Assembly (NCBI GenBank): GCA_006226375.1
Contig: SBHC01000016.1
Coordinates: forward strand, 1-64,000
DNA: 64,000 nt
Direction: 5' to 3'
Origin: Deltaproteobacteria bacterium
GTDB lineage: Bacteria; Myxococcota_C; UBA6777
The notes beneath the pieces are model-generated. The model saw only the letters and a program-made list of their open reading frames with translations, was not told where the DNA came from and searched no databases. Below are positions 42,597 through 51,889 of this stretch, piece by piece; positions within the stretch are counted from its first letter, which is position 1; every line of letters begins with the position of its first letter. The translations under genes were made by a program, and so were the position numbers.

Positions 42597-43772
42597 TTAT
42601 TCTTCCAGTTCGGTGCTGATGGTGATGTCAAACAGCTTGGCGATCTGAGCAATCGTTTGGGCCTGCGTTTGCAGCGCGTCGATAGCTGCCTTCACCTTCT
42701 TCCGGCCGTCGGAGCTTTCGTCACCTTTGATCGCCTGGTCGAAAGGCTCTGGGATAGCTTCTATCGCAGCGACGCTGGCTTCCAGTTGTTGCTTCATCTT
42801 ATCGGCCAACGCAGTATCCTTGAGGCGGACCAAGTCATCCAGGCTGGTCCCACTCACCGAGCCGTACTTGCCAAGGTACACATTCTGAATGCCTTTGGCG
42901 TTGTACAAAATGTCATTTTTGGTGTTGTCGCTGAAGCAGGAGTGCTCTTCTTCCTGATCCTTTTCCGTGTAGGGAGTTGTCATCCGTTCACCCGACAGCT
43001 CTCCACCGCTCAGCTTGCCCATTCCTGTCAGAATCTTGGTCAGCGCAGCCTTGGCATCGCCCGAGGTCATTTTGCCCGCGTAGTTATCCGCTTTGTCGGG
43101 GGCCCAGTCGCTCATAACGGTTTGAACGTCTTTCAACAGGATGCTGGTGACGAGCTTCAAGTACGCGCCGCGACGGTCTTGGTTTTTCGCTGTGCCGTTG
43201 CCGTCTGTCACATAGTCGGTGTGGGGGCGTTGGCCAGCGCCGGTGTCGCTCATGTCTTGGCCCCAAAGCAGGAACTCGATGGCGTGCCAGCCGAGGGCAA
43301 CGTTCTTTTCTCCGCCTTTCTCGTTGGCGTCGGAGAGGACTTTCTCCTCAATGTTGGGGAAGGCAGAGGTCATGTTGACGATGCCCGAGTCTTCGGCATC
43401 TTTGACGTAATCGATGTAGTTCTCGTCCAAAGGCCATGCGTTGATGCGCCCTTCGAGGCCGCGTTCGTCGTCAATGGGGCCGCCGTAAAAGCGGTAGACT
43501 TCGGTGGCTCCGTAGGGGTTGCGAACGGCCAACCACTTGTCTTTGGCGGTCTTCAAGGTCTCTGCGCTGGGACTGGCAACCAGAGCATCAATGGCGGTTT
43601 GTAGCTCCTTGATCCCTTTCTCTACTTCCTGGTAGTTGGCGTACACAAGCTTGGCGTACGTTGCGACAAACTCCTTCATTTTGGCGTCCACGTCACCTCC
43701 TCCACCGCAGGATACAGTGAATAGGCTGGACACACACAACAGGCTCAACACGAAAAAGGCTTTGCGAAACAT
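42597..43772 (-). CDS. Imelysin (peptidase M75-type) lipoprotein
   Basis: I start at the ATG with AAGGAG 5 nt upstream (43772), not the 43952 frame. The 391-residue product has a lipoprotein signal ending VSCGG and the intact family motif GWHAIEFLLWG (G161-x-H163-xx-E166). Helices such as KLVYANYQEVEKGI and a C-terminal bundle match imelysin/IrpA. Known members are outer-membrane proteins regulated by iron. It is the first gene of the DHOR/imelysin/HTTM cluster. No Fur box was found upstream. Confidence 0.92.
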   Translation of the reverse strand: MFRKAFFVLSLLCVSSLFTVSCGGGGDVDAKMKEFVATYAKLVYANYQEVEKGIKELQTAIDALVASPSAETLKTAKDKWLAVRNPYGATEVYRFYGGPIDDERGLEGRINAWPLDENYIDYVKDAEDSGIVNMTSAFPNIEEKVLSDANEKGGEKNVALGWHAIEFLLWGQDMSDTGAGQRPHTDYVTDGNGTAKNQDRRGAYLKLVTSILLKDVQTVMSDWAPDKADNYAGKMTSGDAKAALTKILTGMGKLSGGELSGERMTTPYTEKDQEEEHSCFSDNTKNDILYNAKGIQNVYLGKYGSVSGTSLDDLVRLKDTALADKMKQQLEASVAAIEAIPEPFDQAIKGDESSDGRKKVKAAIDALQTQAQTIAQIAKLFDITISTELEE

Positions 43773-44477
43773 CTTCACTCCTTCAAGGATACCTCGGATG
43801 AGGCAAGGGTGAGCTGCTAAAGATGTAGCTATATCCTTCAGTAAGGGACTAGCCTTCTGCAAGGGAAGCATCCTTAGCGCGGGACACCCGGTTGACAGTA
43901 ACGCAGTGCAGCCAAAACCAAGTAGCTGTAGGACAAGGGTCTGCCTTTGCACATAGCAAAAACATAGGGAGTCTATGTTGGTTGAGAAGAGCTATCGCCT
44001 GTACTTCTCCTCTGCCGATGCACGGTGAGAAGAAGTAGAGAAGATAAGTCTTGTTTTCGAAGGAACCGGAACGAAAAGCGAGCATCTTTGACGACAAACG
44101 TTGGTGCTCCAACTTGTCCAAAAAGAAGGCTTTTGTGTCCCGCTTCCAAAGGGTGCAGTCCTACACCTTAGGTTCAGGCTCTCTGCTGGTTGTGACGAAT
44201 TTGTGGGTTGTACCTTCTCTCTCTTTGTAGAGAAGGTACAGCACACAGATCTCGTTGTTCAATGCAGGCCAAAGCTCAACGTTCTCAAACGAAAAGGCTT
44301 TTCCCACGTAACAGACGCTAGCTATCACATGAGTGTGTGGTTGTCAACTCCGCGACGTAAGGGGCTTGAAGAAGGGCTTTGCTTGTCCATGCGTTTGTGA
44401 TATATAGGCTTTTGCTTGTATCTTTTTGATTCTCAGGGCTTGTTCCCGCTTACCTTTTGACGACTCAAGGTGCTCTT
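43773..44477. other. 705-bp divergent non-coding region
   Basis: It separates the imelysin cluster from the calpain-like gene. No credible frame is seen. It includes a long perfect hairpin (44209-44240) described separately. The promoters of both operons should be here. Confidence 0.55.
44209..44240. promoter_or_regulatory. Perfect 12-bp hairpin without T-tract
   Basis: TGTACCTTCTCT and AGAGAAGGTACA pair perfectly around an 8-nt loop (CTCTTTGT). No T-tract follows on either strand, so it is not a classical terminator. It could be an operator or an RNA stem between the divergent genes. Confidence 0.45.
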
Positions 44478-45887
44478 ATGCCTCGCTCTATCAACAACGC
44501 CAACCAGCCTTACCCGTTCCTGCGGGAAGTGCAAGAGAACGCTCAACCGGGCGATCGTATCGAAGTCATTAATGTTTCGGAGGCTCCAGAAACAGCGTAT
44601 CACCAAGCCGATGCTGTAACTCTGGAAGTGGATGAGTCGGGGCAATTTAAAGGGGAGTTGGCCAATCTGCACGAAGGTGACTACTTGCAAGTGCGAACCC
44701 GCAGCTCCAACGGTAGCGTGAGTAGCTGGCTTTCGGTGCAAGCCAACGGCATTGGAGAAGACACTCGGAACGCACAAATGGGTCCACGCGGTCTGGGCAT
44801 CAAAGCCTTCCCTGGTGGTACCCTGCGGCCTGTTCATCTGGGCGGTGGCGCTCTCTCTGAACCCAACGCTCAGTTGCGCTTTACCAATCTTCGGACAGGG
44901 GAACACACCGATGTAAGTTTGGATGGCAAAGGCCACCTTCCTCTTGGAGTTACCCTCAACGGTGAGGTCGGTGACGACTTCCAAATCGCCGTTAATGACG
45001 GTGTCAACAACAACGACTTCAACCTTGTCTTGGTCAACACCGTTCAGGTCAAGGACGCTTCGTCTGATTTGGATGACCCTGTTGCTAGCGATCGTTACAT
45101 GCGTGGTGGGCAAACAAGCCTGAAGAAAGTTCGTTTTCAAGGCCCCTTGTTTGTGGACGGCGCCAAGTCGTCGGATGTGAAGCAGGGAAGCCTGGGCAAC
45201 TGTTACTTTTGTGCTGCTGCCGCTGCTGTCGCTCATGTTCATCCTGAGGTGATTGAAAACATGATGACCGACAACGGAGACGGCACCTACACGGTCACAT
45301 TCAATGTCGAGACTCCCCCAGACTCTGGAACGTATGAGCCTCAGTCCGTAACTGTTGACGGTGAACTTTATGTCAGCCACGGCAACAATCCAACCTACGG
45401 TGGCTCGACAACAAACTCTGGGAACCGCGAAACCATGGAGATGTGGTTTCCAATCTTGGAGAAAGCCTTCTCGCAGCTCAACAACGGTAGCTACCAAAAC
45501 ATCGAAAGCGGCTGGTCCCACAAGGCCATGATGATGCTGACCGGTGCCACCGTGAACGATGAGCACTTTCTCCCCAACAAGAACCTCGACGATCTGTTTG
45601 CAAGCTTGATGGAAGCCCAGGAAAACGGTTGGCCCGGTTCGGCAGTCACCTACACGAAGAACTCTTCCGAGGGCTCTCGTTACTCAGGCTCTCGGATCTA
45701 CGCCGACCACGCTTACTCCGTTCTTGGAGCCAAAGAAGAAAACGGACAGCGTTACGTTCAGTTGCGCAACCCTTGGGGCAACTCCGAACCCGGAAACGAC
45801 GGCAAGAACGACGGCATCTTCTGGCTAGAGCTCGAACAATTTCCCCACTACTTCCAGTGGTGCAACGTTACACACGCTCCCTCTTAA
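44478..45887 (+). CDS. Calpain-family (C2) cysteine protease
   Basis: I use the ATG at 44478; a TTG seven codons earlier is in frame. The 469-residue protein has an N-terminal beta-rich part (about 1-190) and a calpain protease domain. The catalytic Cys242 is in QGSLGNCYF, His411 in ADHAYSV and Asn431 in RNPWGN. No signal peptide is visible, so it should be cytoplasmic or exported by another route. Calpains are Ca-regulated in eukaryotes; no penta-EF-hand domain is present. Bacterial members are sparse. The gene is single, with two hairpins downstream. Confidence 0.9.
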   Translation: MPRSINNANQPYPFLREVQENAQPGDRIEVINVSEAPETAYHQADAVTLEVDESGQFKGELANLHEGDYLQVRTRSSNGSVSSWLSVQANGIGEDTRNAQMGPRGLGIKAFPGGTLRPVHLGGGALSEPNAQLRFTNLRTGEHTDVSLDGKGHLPLGVTLNGEVGDDFQIAVNDGVNNNDFNLVLVNTVQVKDASSDLDDPVASDRYMRGGQTSLKKVRFQGPLFVDGAKSSDVKQGSLGNCYFCAAAAAVAHVHPEVIENMMTDNGDGTYTVTFNVETPPDSGTYEPQSVTVDGELYVSHGNNPTYGGSTTNSGNRETMEMWFPILEKAFSQLNNGSYQNIESGWSHKAMMMLTGATVNDEHFLPNKNLDDLFASLMEAQENGWPGSAVTYTKNSSEGSRYSGSRIYADHAYSVLGAKEENGQRYVQLRNPWGNSEPGNDGKNDGIFWLELEQFPHYFQWCNVTHAPS

Positions 45888-46298
45888 TTTCCAACGTTCG
45901 ATCTGGTCCTCTGAACCAAGTCCTCTGGTTCAGAGCGTGAATGGAGCGATCTGGTTCCACAACGAGAGCAACGATTGTTGTGGAGAAGAGTCGTGTGGCG
46001 GGAGAGGTTGAGGGGCTTAACATCCTGCTACTCTAATCTTTTTCAGAATGTAGTTGATTTGTATGAGTTTGTGGTTTAGTATACGCGGGCTGAAATTTAC
46101 GGCCGGTTCCTTTGGGCCGTATCTTGACGGAAAAAAACAAAAGGTTTTCCGCACAGTGTCTCGGACTTACGCGTAGAGCGCGTTTCGGTTGTTGAACCCA
46201 CCCGATCGGATCCAACAAGCAAGTCCAAACCTCTACAGTGTGTGGTTCTCTTTCTTAATAGATCGACGAAACGAAACGATCGAACATGGAGGCTTAAA
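45888..46298. other. 411-bp region with two hairpins
   Basis: No credible gene. It contains the tandem hairpins downstream of the calpain gene, then a stretch with no clear features, then the upstream part of the small gene at 46299. Confidence 0.5.
45909..45984 (+). terminator. Two tandem hairpins after calpain gene
   Basis: CTCTGAACCA/TGGTTCAGAG (45909-45935, 10-bp stem, 7-nt loop) is followed by TCCACAAC/GTTGTGGA (45956-45984, 8-bp stem). Neither has a T-tract. They could be terminators or 3'-end stabilisers. Confidence 0.5.
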
Positions 46299-46580
46299 AT
46301 GTCACTTGCAGTTGCCATACAGTGCGAAAGCGGAATGGTTTGTCGAAACGTACGCGCCCTTGAGGAAATCAAGGAAGAGTTCGACGGCAGCTCCATCCCC
46401 TACGTTCACACCGATCAAAAGATGGGTTCCTGGGAAATCGTCTTGGCTTTCCGAGGCGCAGAATCTCTTGAACTCTACGAAAAAGGCGAGTTGAAGGCTC
46501 CCTGGGATGTTGTGGAAGAAGCAGCACCACGAAGCATCAACCCCCTCAAGGCTTCGAAGCGTGCCGCTCGCGGTGGCTGA
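46299..46580 (+). CDS. Small unknown protein
   Basis: I start at ATG 46299, with GGAGG 8 nt upstream. The 93-residue product is soluble, with a mixed alpha/beta pattern (SLAVAIQCESGMVC, WEIVLAFRGAESLELY) and a basic C-terminus (NPLKASKRAARGG). There are two Cys and no signal. I do not recognise a family. It is a single gene with a clear terminator. Confidence 0.6.
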   Translation: MSLAVAIQCESGMVCRNVRALEEIKEEFDGSSIPYVHTDQKMGSWEIVLAFRGAESLELYEKGELKAPWDVVEEAAPRSINPLKASKRAARGG

Positions 46581-46603
46581 TAAGCCAACTACACCCTTCC
46601 TTT

Positions 46604-46640
46604 CTGCTGCGTTGCTTCTTTGGGCGTAGCAGCCTCTTTC
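46604..46640 (+). terminator. Rho-independent terminator
   Basis: CTGCTGCG (46604-46611) pairs with CGTAGCAG (46625-46632), 8 bp with one G-U. It is followed by CCTCTTTCTTTT. It ends the small gene at 46299. Confidence 0.7.
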
Positions 46641-46987
46641 TTTTCCCTTTCCATTCCTCTGCAGAGATAGAGAGTTCCTCTCGATCGCCGTTCTGCATCC
46701 TTTCTTTTCATCATTCCCAAACTATAACATTTTGATAGACTTCTATATTTTGAAATAGAATGTCTTGATGTCCTTTTCTTATCAGTGGGTTGTGCTGTTT
46801 CGCGCTGGCGGATGCCACAAAATGATATCCCTGTGCCGGCAACTCTGGATGGATAGGTTTCTTTCTCAAGTTCTTGGTTTCCTTCGTTTCTTTTGTCCTC
46901 TCTTCAGGTGGTCTCGGTTTTGCTCTAGAGAAGGGCATACCGCGCAACGTCACTGGGACAGCGCTACGGAGCGAAGGAGAAGCGAGC
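46641..46987. other. Intergenic A/T-rich stretch
   Basis: No gene recognised. Around 46745-46765 a short stem TTCTAT(A)TTT / AAATAGAA with a bulge is visible and may belong to the promoter of the TatT-like gene. Confidence 0.4.
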
Positions 46988-47761
46988 ATGAAGCGAGTCA
47001 TCTTGGGTTGTTTGTTGTCGGGAGTGATCATGGGGACGGCAGAGGCCAAGTTTCCTCAGGTGGAAGCGCAAACCCGCTGGAAGGTGTTGTTGAAACAAGG
47101 CGACGACCTGGCGCGGAGTGCTTCTCCTTCCCAACGCGTAAAGGGCGCGAATATCTTGCTGCGTGCTTACCAGTTGGCTCCTGGAAAGTTCACGACGATG
47201 GTGGCTGCAAGTCGGGCTTGTATGCTGCTAGGGTTTGAGACTCGGAGCAAGGCCAAAATGAGGTACTGGGGAGAGCGGGGTTGGAAGATCTCCAAGCAGA
47301 TGATACGACGCTGGCCGAAAAGCTCCGAAGGATACACCTGGGCAGCCATCCATGTGGGCTTGGTAGCACAAGGTAGCAGCCATGCTTCTGTGTTCTTCCG
47401 CGGGCTTCACATCCAGATCGAAAATATGGCGAAGGCTTCGGTTCGCATCAACCCGGTTGCTCACGGGGGAATCGGTCATCGCATCCTGGGTCGGTACTAC
47501 TACATGCTTCCCTGGCCGATGCGGAACCTCAAGAAGTCTCTCAAGCATCTGCGCACCTCATACATCTTGTCTTCATACGACGCCAACACACAGCTCTTCT
47601 ATGCAGACACATTGTGGGCGAAAGGGCAGAAGCGCAAAGCCAAAGCCATCTACCGTTCCTGCGCCAAAAAGAAACTGCGCCATGCCCTACGAAGCGCTGT
47701 GCAAATCTCCGGTCGCAACGCGATTCTCAAGTGTCGAGCCTGGCTTCAAAAGCATCGCTAA
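46988..47761 (+). CDS. TatT-like exported helical repeat protein
   Basis: I start at ATG 46988 after AAGGAG. The 257-residue product has a signal peptide (about 1-20; MKRVILGCLLSGVIMGTAEA-K) and TPR-like helical repeats. PHG-like GGIGHRILGRYYYMLPWPMRNLKKS is reminiscent of the TRAP-associated TatT family. It may bind a small ligand or protein in the periplasm. The last 4 bp overlap convergently with the regulator gene at 47758. Confidence 0.7.
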   Translation: MKRVILGCLLSGVIMGTAEAKFPQVEAQTRWKVLLKQGDDLARSASPSQRVKGANILLRAYQLAPGKFTTMVAASRACMLLGFETRSKAKMRYWGERGWKISKQMIRRWPKSSEGYTWAAIHVGLVAQGSSHASVFFRGLHIQIENMAKASVRINPVAHGGIGHRILGRYYYMLPWPMRNLKKSLKHLRTSYILSSYDANTQLFYADTLWAKGQKRKAKAIYRSCAKKKLRHALRSAVQISGRNAILKCRAWLQKHR

Positions 47762-49179
47762 GAGTCTTTTGGCCTCGGAGTCAGGTTGTACTTCTTGATC
47801 TTGTAACGAAGCAAACGTTCGGAGATACCGAGTGATTCGGCTGCGCGCGTCTTGACTCTGTTGTGGGCGTCAAGGGCTTCTTCAATCAACCGGGTCTCCA
47901 ACCGTGTGACTTGTTCTGGAAGTGAGTTGTCTTCCGGTTCGTTTCTGGCCAAGGAGGCTCCCTGCTCTGGCGTGGGGCGCAGGGCAACAGGGAGGTCATT
48001 CAGTGTGACAGGAGAGCCCGAAGCCATCACCATGGCACGAGCCAAAATGTTCTTGAGTTCACGAACGTTCCCTGGAAAGCTGTAGGAGAGCAGGGCGTCG
48101 TGAGCATCTCTCTGAAGAGGGGGACATTCCAAGCCGTATTCGTCAGCGATCGTTTCCATCAGGCGTTCGATCAGCGCAGGCAAGTCAGCTTTTCGCTCCC
48201 GTAACGTTGGGAGCTGGATGGTGAACACGTTGAGACGATAGTACAGGTCTTCACGAAAGGTTCCCTCGGAGACAGCTTGTTGCAGATCTTTGTTGGTCGC
48301 CGCCAGAATACGAGCCTGCATCGGAATGGGTTGGCTACCGCCCACTCGCAAAAACGTTCGGTCTTGCAACACATTCAGTAGCTTCACCTGGACATGAAGT
48401 GGAATCTCGCCCACCTCGTCAAGCAACAACGTACCTTCTGCGGCTTGCTCAAAGTAACCCGGTCGCGTTTCCTCTGCGCCTGTGAAAGAGCCCTTCTCGT
48501 GTCCAAACAGCTCGCTCTCAAGAACGCCTTCTCCCAATGTCGAACAGTTCAACGTGACAAGGGGGCCTGAGCCTCGCAAGCTGGCGAGGTGAATGGTTTT
48601 GGCCAACAAGTTTTTGCCTGTGCCGCTTTCACCCATCAACAAGACGGGGACGTCGGTACGAGCGACGCGGTTGGCCTGGGTCAATACCTCTGTCAGATGT
48701 TGACTTTGGCCGACCAGTCCTTTCAGACCCAACTCTTCTGTCAGGCGAGAACGTAGGGAGTCTACTTCATGCTCCAGGCGCCGCTTGGCCAGCGCTTCAT
48801 GAATCAGGTTGTGGACGGCGTCAAGCTCAAGAGGCTTGGTCAGAAAGTGAAAAGCTCCCGCGCGAACGGCGTCCACGGCTTGTGGTACATCTGCAAAAGC
48901 AGACACGACCACGACAGGTATCTCTGGGTTTAACTCTTTGATATGACCGAGAAGATCAATGCCTGACATGTCTTTCATGCACAGGTCAGTGATGACCAGG
49001 TCGGGTGAACATTCGCCATGTTGGAGCGCCCGCCAGCAGTCTTCTGCGCAAGGGAAGGTTTGGACCTGGTAGCCTTCGTCTTCCAGAGATCCTGCGAGGA
49101 CTTCTCGCTGGACAGGTTCATCCTCAACAACAGCGAGTGTCTCTGAAATCCGGTGTTGGGCTTGTTTTGGAAGTGTCAT
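47758..49179 (-). CDS. NtrC-type sigma-54 response regulator
   Basis: The 473-residue protein starts at the ATG at 49179; the open frame continues to 49575 but the extra part has no family character. The receiver domain has phospho-acceptor Asp65 (LVITDL) and the FLTKPLE Lys. The AAA+ domain contains GESGTGK, GSFTGAEE (a Ser variant of GAFTGA) and DEVGEIP. A Fis-type HTH at the C-terminus (ESLGISERLLRYKIKK) binds DNA. It should activate sigma-54 promoters after phosphorylation. No histidine kinase is beside it, so it is an orphan regulator. Confidence 0.93.
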   Translation of the reverse strand: MTLPKQAQHRISETLAVVEDEPVQREVLAGSLEDEGYQVQTFPCAEDCWRALQHGECSPDLVITDLCMKDMSGIDLLGHIKELNPEIPVVVVSAFADVPQAVDAVRAGAFHFLTKPLELDAVHNLIHEALAKRRLEHEVDSLRSRLTEELGLKGLVGQSQHLTEVLTQANRVARTDVPVLLMGESGTGKNLLAKTIHLASLRGSGPLVTLNCSTLGEGVLESELFGHEKGSFTGAEETRPGYFEQAAEGTLLLDEVGEIPLHVQVKLLNVLQDRTFLRVGGSQPIPMQARILAATNKDLQQAVSEGTFREDLYYRLNVFTIQLPTLRERKADLPALIERLMETIADEYGLECPPLQRDAHDALLSYSFPGNVRELKNILARAMVMASGSPVTLNDLPVALRPTPEQGASLARNEPEDNSLPEQVTRLETRLIEEALDAHNRVKTRAAESLGISERLLRYKIKKYNLTPRPKDS

Positions 49180-49258
49180 GGTTTGCGGCTGTTCCTTCCC
49201 TCTGGGCGTTCGGAGGAACAGTGTACGAAGGATCGGCGGGGAGGGCAAGCAAGCCACA

Positions 49259-50452
49259 TCACTGTCGGGTGCTGAGCCCCAGGAAGAACATGTGTTGAGG
49301 GTACGTATAGTTTGCATCGTTGGAGTAGTTATACCGGAAGTTATACCAGGCTTTGAGAAATAGCCCGTTCCCCCACACTCCCGACTTTTTCCAAGGAAGC
49401 TTGTAAGAGAGAGAAAGTCCTGTATCCAACACATGATCTTGCCGCTCTGTGATGGGTTCAATGGCGTTGCCGTTGCTGTCGTAAACCTTGCGGCCGCCGT
49501 AGTGATTGTAGGCCCACTTGCTGAACAGTATGGCGCGAAAACCCCGCAACCACTTGGGTCGGTATTCGAACTCAACCCCAGCCGAACCTCCGTACACAGC
49601 GTTGAGATCGTCCGCGAAGTTTTGGTCAGTTGAGCTGCTGTTGGTGTCGCTGAAGCGAAACTCGGAGTTCAAGTTGGGTTGAAAGGCACCCCAGACCCGA
49701 ATGGCTGTCTCGTTGCTGATGGATTGGGCAAGCCGAACATACAGCTTCAAATTGAACGAGTTATCAACATCCGGGTTGATGTACGAGCTGCTCGACAAGC
49801 TGGTGGGGTCTTGCGCAAAGTATTTGTGTGTGAACGTCGCGCTAAATCGAAGGGTTGTCTTGGTTGGGAACCACGTCGTCGCCTGGGCTTTCCATTTGTG
49901 GTACATGTGGCTGAAAGCCGCGGTGTTGTAGTAGTAAGCGTAGCCTGCGCTCCCTGTGAAGTGCAACATCCATCGCTTGTGAGGGTAGAGCTTCAGCCCA
50001 AGGTATGCGCCTGTTGTGAGTCGCTCGTACGCGCTGTAGGTGTCGGAGTAGTCTTGGATGGAAGCGGTCGCGCCCACGCCCAAAAGCCCCTTCAGTCCAG
50101 GAAGCTTGAAGAGTTTCTCTCCGCTGAGAGTGTGCCCGTGCTGGCCCAACTCTGTGTTGAGGAAATTCACGGCCCACTGCCCACGGTAATACATCCCCCA
50201 ATCTTTGCCTTCGAGGTAACCTGTCAACAACCCATCCTGGATAACATCAAAAGCATCTGTGCTGCTGTAGTACGCTTTGTCGGTGGTGCGAGTTCCCAAG
50301 GAGACGCCAAAGCCATAACGGATTGGCGAGGATACAGACTTGCTTACGGTCGCCGTGCTGTTGGTTGTGTCGGCCTGGCTCCACGCCAGGGGCCAGACGC
50401 AAAACAATCCTATCAAAAGGCAACGAACTGCGGGCTGAAGGGACGCATTCAC
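49259..50452 (-). CDS. Outer-membrane beta-barrel protein
   Basis: I use GTG 50452, preceded by AAGGAGG, because the 50530 frame starts inside the neighbouring region. The 397-residue product has a signal peptide ending SQA-DT (about residue 27). Alternating aromatic/hydrophobic strands follow throughout (YLGLKLYP, AYYYNTAAF, LFLKAWYNFRYNYSN). The last strand ends in FLGLSTRQ. There is no plug domain or TonB box. Probably a 14-16-strand barrel of unknown cargo. Confidence 0.82.
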   Translation of the reverse strand: MNASLQPAVRCLLIGLFCVWPLAWSQADTTNSTATVSKSVSSPIRYGFGVSLGTRTTDKAYYSSTDAFDVIQDGLLTGYLEGKDWGMYYRGQWAVNFLNTELGQHGHTLSGEKLFKLPGLKGLLGVGATASIQDYSDTYSAYERLTTGAYLGLKLYPHKRWMLHFTGSAGYAYYYNTAAFSHMYHKWKAQATTWFPTKTTLRFSATFTHKYFAQDPTSLSSSSYINPDVDNSFNLKLYVRLAQSISNETAIRVWGAFQPNLNSEFRFSDTNSSSTDQNFADDLNAVYGGSAGVEFEYRPKWLRGFRAILFSKWAYNHYGGRKVYDSNGNAIEPITERQDHVLDTGLSLSYKLPWKKSGVWGNGLFLKAWYNFRYNYSNDANYTYPQHMFFLGLSTRQ

Positions 50453-50620
50453 GGGAGCCTCCTTGGGTCGGTTCTCGTTGGGTTGTGGGAAGGCTTTTTT
50501 CTTCTTGGCTTTGTCGAAAGAGCCAGGCACAAAAAAACTCGCCGGAGCGAGCAGAGAGAGGGTTCAGGTTGCCGGAGAGAGTGAGGGAAACTTCAGCAAC
50601 CTGAACCCTGAAGTGAAACG

Positions 50621-51889
50621 TTATCGCTTGCGTTGGGGACGTTGGTTGTTGGTGTTTCCTGAGGGAGGCATCATCATGCCTCCACGGGGACCGCGCATTT
50701 GGTTCTGGCTCCCACGGCTGTTGTTGCCCATGGCGCCGCGGCTGTTGGAGGTACCTTGCATTCCACCTCGGGGACCTTGTTGGCCCTGACGAGAGCCTGT
50801 GCTTCCTCTGCTGTTGTTACCTTGTTGACCCTGTGCTCCTTGCTGGCCGCGCTGCCCTTGCGCACCTTGTTGACCACCTTGACCTTGTTGACCACCTTGT
50901 TCGCCGCGTTGGCCACGAGCACCTTGCTGGCCGTCCTTGCTGTTTCCTTGCTTGCCTTTGCGTTGACGACCTTGTTGGCCTTGCTGTCCTTCCGCTCCTT
51001 GGCGGCCGTTGGACTCTCCAAAACCATCGCAGTTTTCGTCACGGAATCGGGGACCTCTCATCCCTGAGGAGCCAGCTCCGGGTCCCATTTGTCCGCGAGG
51101 ACCTTGCATTCCTCGTTGACTACCTTGCGATTGTCCTTGTCCACCACGGGGTCCTTCTTGTCCGGACTGACCTTGCTGACCTTGCGGTCCACGCTGTCCT
51201 TGTTGGCCTTGTGGGCCGCGTTGGCCTTCCGTGCCGCCTTGTGGACCTCTTTGACCAGACTCTCCCTGTTGTCCTCGGGCTCCTTGCTGTCCTTGTGCGC
51301 CTTGCTCGCCCTGTGAGCCACGCTTGCCTTGTTCTCCCTGTTGGCCTTGGGGACCGCGCTGGCCTTCCGCACCTTGCTGACTACCTTGAGGGCCGCGTTG
51401 TCCTTCGGCTCCTTGTTGGTCTCTGGAGCCTTGTTGGCCTTGGTTGCCCTGTGGACCGCGCTGAGCTTGGTTTCCCTGAGAACGTTCGGAGGGCGGGCCG
51501 CTTTGCTGTCCTTGCTCGCCTTTTTGTGGTGGCTGTCCCTGGCTACCTTGCTTGGAGTTTTGCCCGTTCATGGAACCACGCTGTGAGTTTTGATTGACCC
51601 GACGAAGGAATCGTTTGAGACGGCGAAGCTTGTGTTTGATCTTGTGAAGATCCTTGCCTTCCAGACTTTCTTTGCCTTCCTTGTCTTTGGAGTTGTTTTC
51701 GGTTCCTTTCTCCGGTGAGGTTGGGCGTTCGGGACGATCGGTTTTCTCCTTCTTCGTTTGCGTTTCTTGCTGGGGTGAGCCCGAATCTTTCTCTGCGGCC
51801 TGTGCTTGGTGTTGGGGAGCCAGGGCAAGCCCAGCACACAACATCATGCCGCAGGCTGGCATCCACATTCGCTTCCATCGTTGTTCCAT
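50621..51889 (-). CDS. Exported collagen-like Gly-X-Y protein
   Basis: Starting at ATG 51889 (AAGGAG upstream), the 422-residue product has a signal peptide (cleavage near AQA-AE, about residue 32) and a Lys/Glu-rich spacer with the segment [16 protein letters not shown] long Gly-X-Y array follows (about 120-400), mostly QGQ, RGP, KGP and QGA triplets. It breaks briefly at [13 protein letters not shown] before resuming. The C-terminus is Asn/Arg-rich (NNQRPQRKR). Bacterial collagen-like proteins form trimeric stalks on the cell surface or in the matrix. The single Cys lies in the break. Confidence 0.88.
   Translation of the reverse strand: MEQRWKRMWMPACGMMLCAGLALAPQHQAQAAEKDSGSPQQETQTKKEKTDRPERPTSPEKGTENNSKDKEGKESLEGKDLHKIKHKLRRLKRFLRRVNQNSQRGSMNGQNSKQGSQGQPPQKGEQGQQSGPPSERSQGNQAQRGPQGNQGQQGSRDQQGAEGQRGPQGSQQGAEGQRGPQGQQGEQGKRGSQGEQGAQGQQGARGQQGESGQRGPQGGTEGQRGPQGQQGQRGPQGQQGQSGQEGPRGGQGQSQGSQRGMQGPRGQMGPGAGSSGMRGPRFRDENCDGFGESNGRQGAEGQQGQQGRQRKGKQGNSKDGQQGARGQRGEQGGQQGQGGQQGAQGQRGQQGAQGQQGNNSRGSTGSRQGQQGPRGGMQGTSNSRGAMGNNSRGSQNQMRGPRGGMMMPPSGNTNNQRPQRKR

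Noticed and set aside
43773-44477. Fur box for the imelysin cluster
   Set aside because: Searched by eye for GATAATGATAATCATTATC-like sequence; nothing close was found.
44433-45566. 377-codon minus-strand frame opposite the calpain gene
   Set aside because: The plus frame has a full catalytic triad; the minus frame is a shadow.
49180-49575. N-terminal extension of the sigma-54 regulator
   Set aside because: The receiver domain begins directly after the ATG at 49179, and the extra part overlaps the 3' end of the outer-membrane protein gene.
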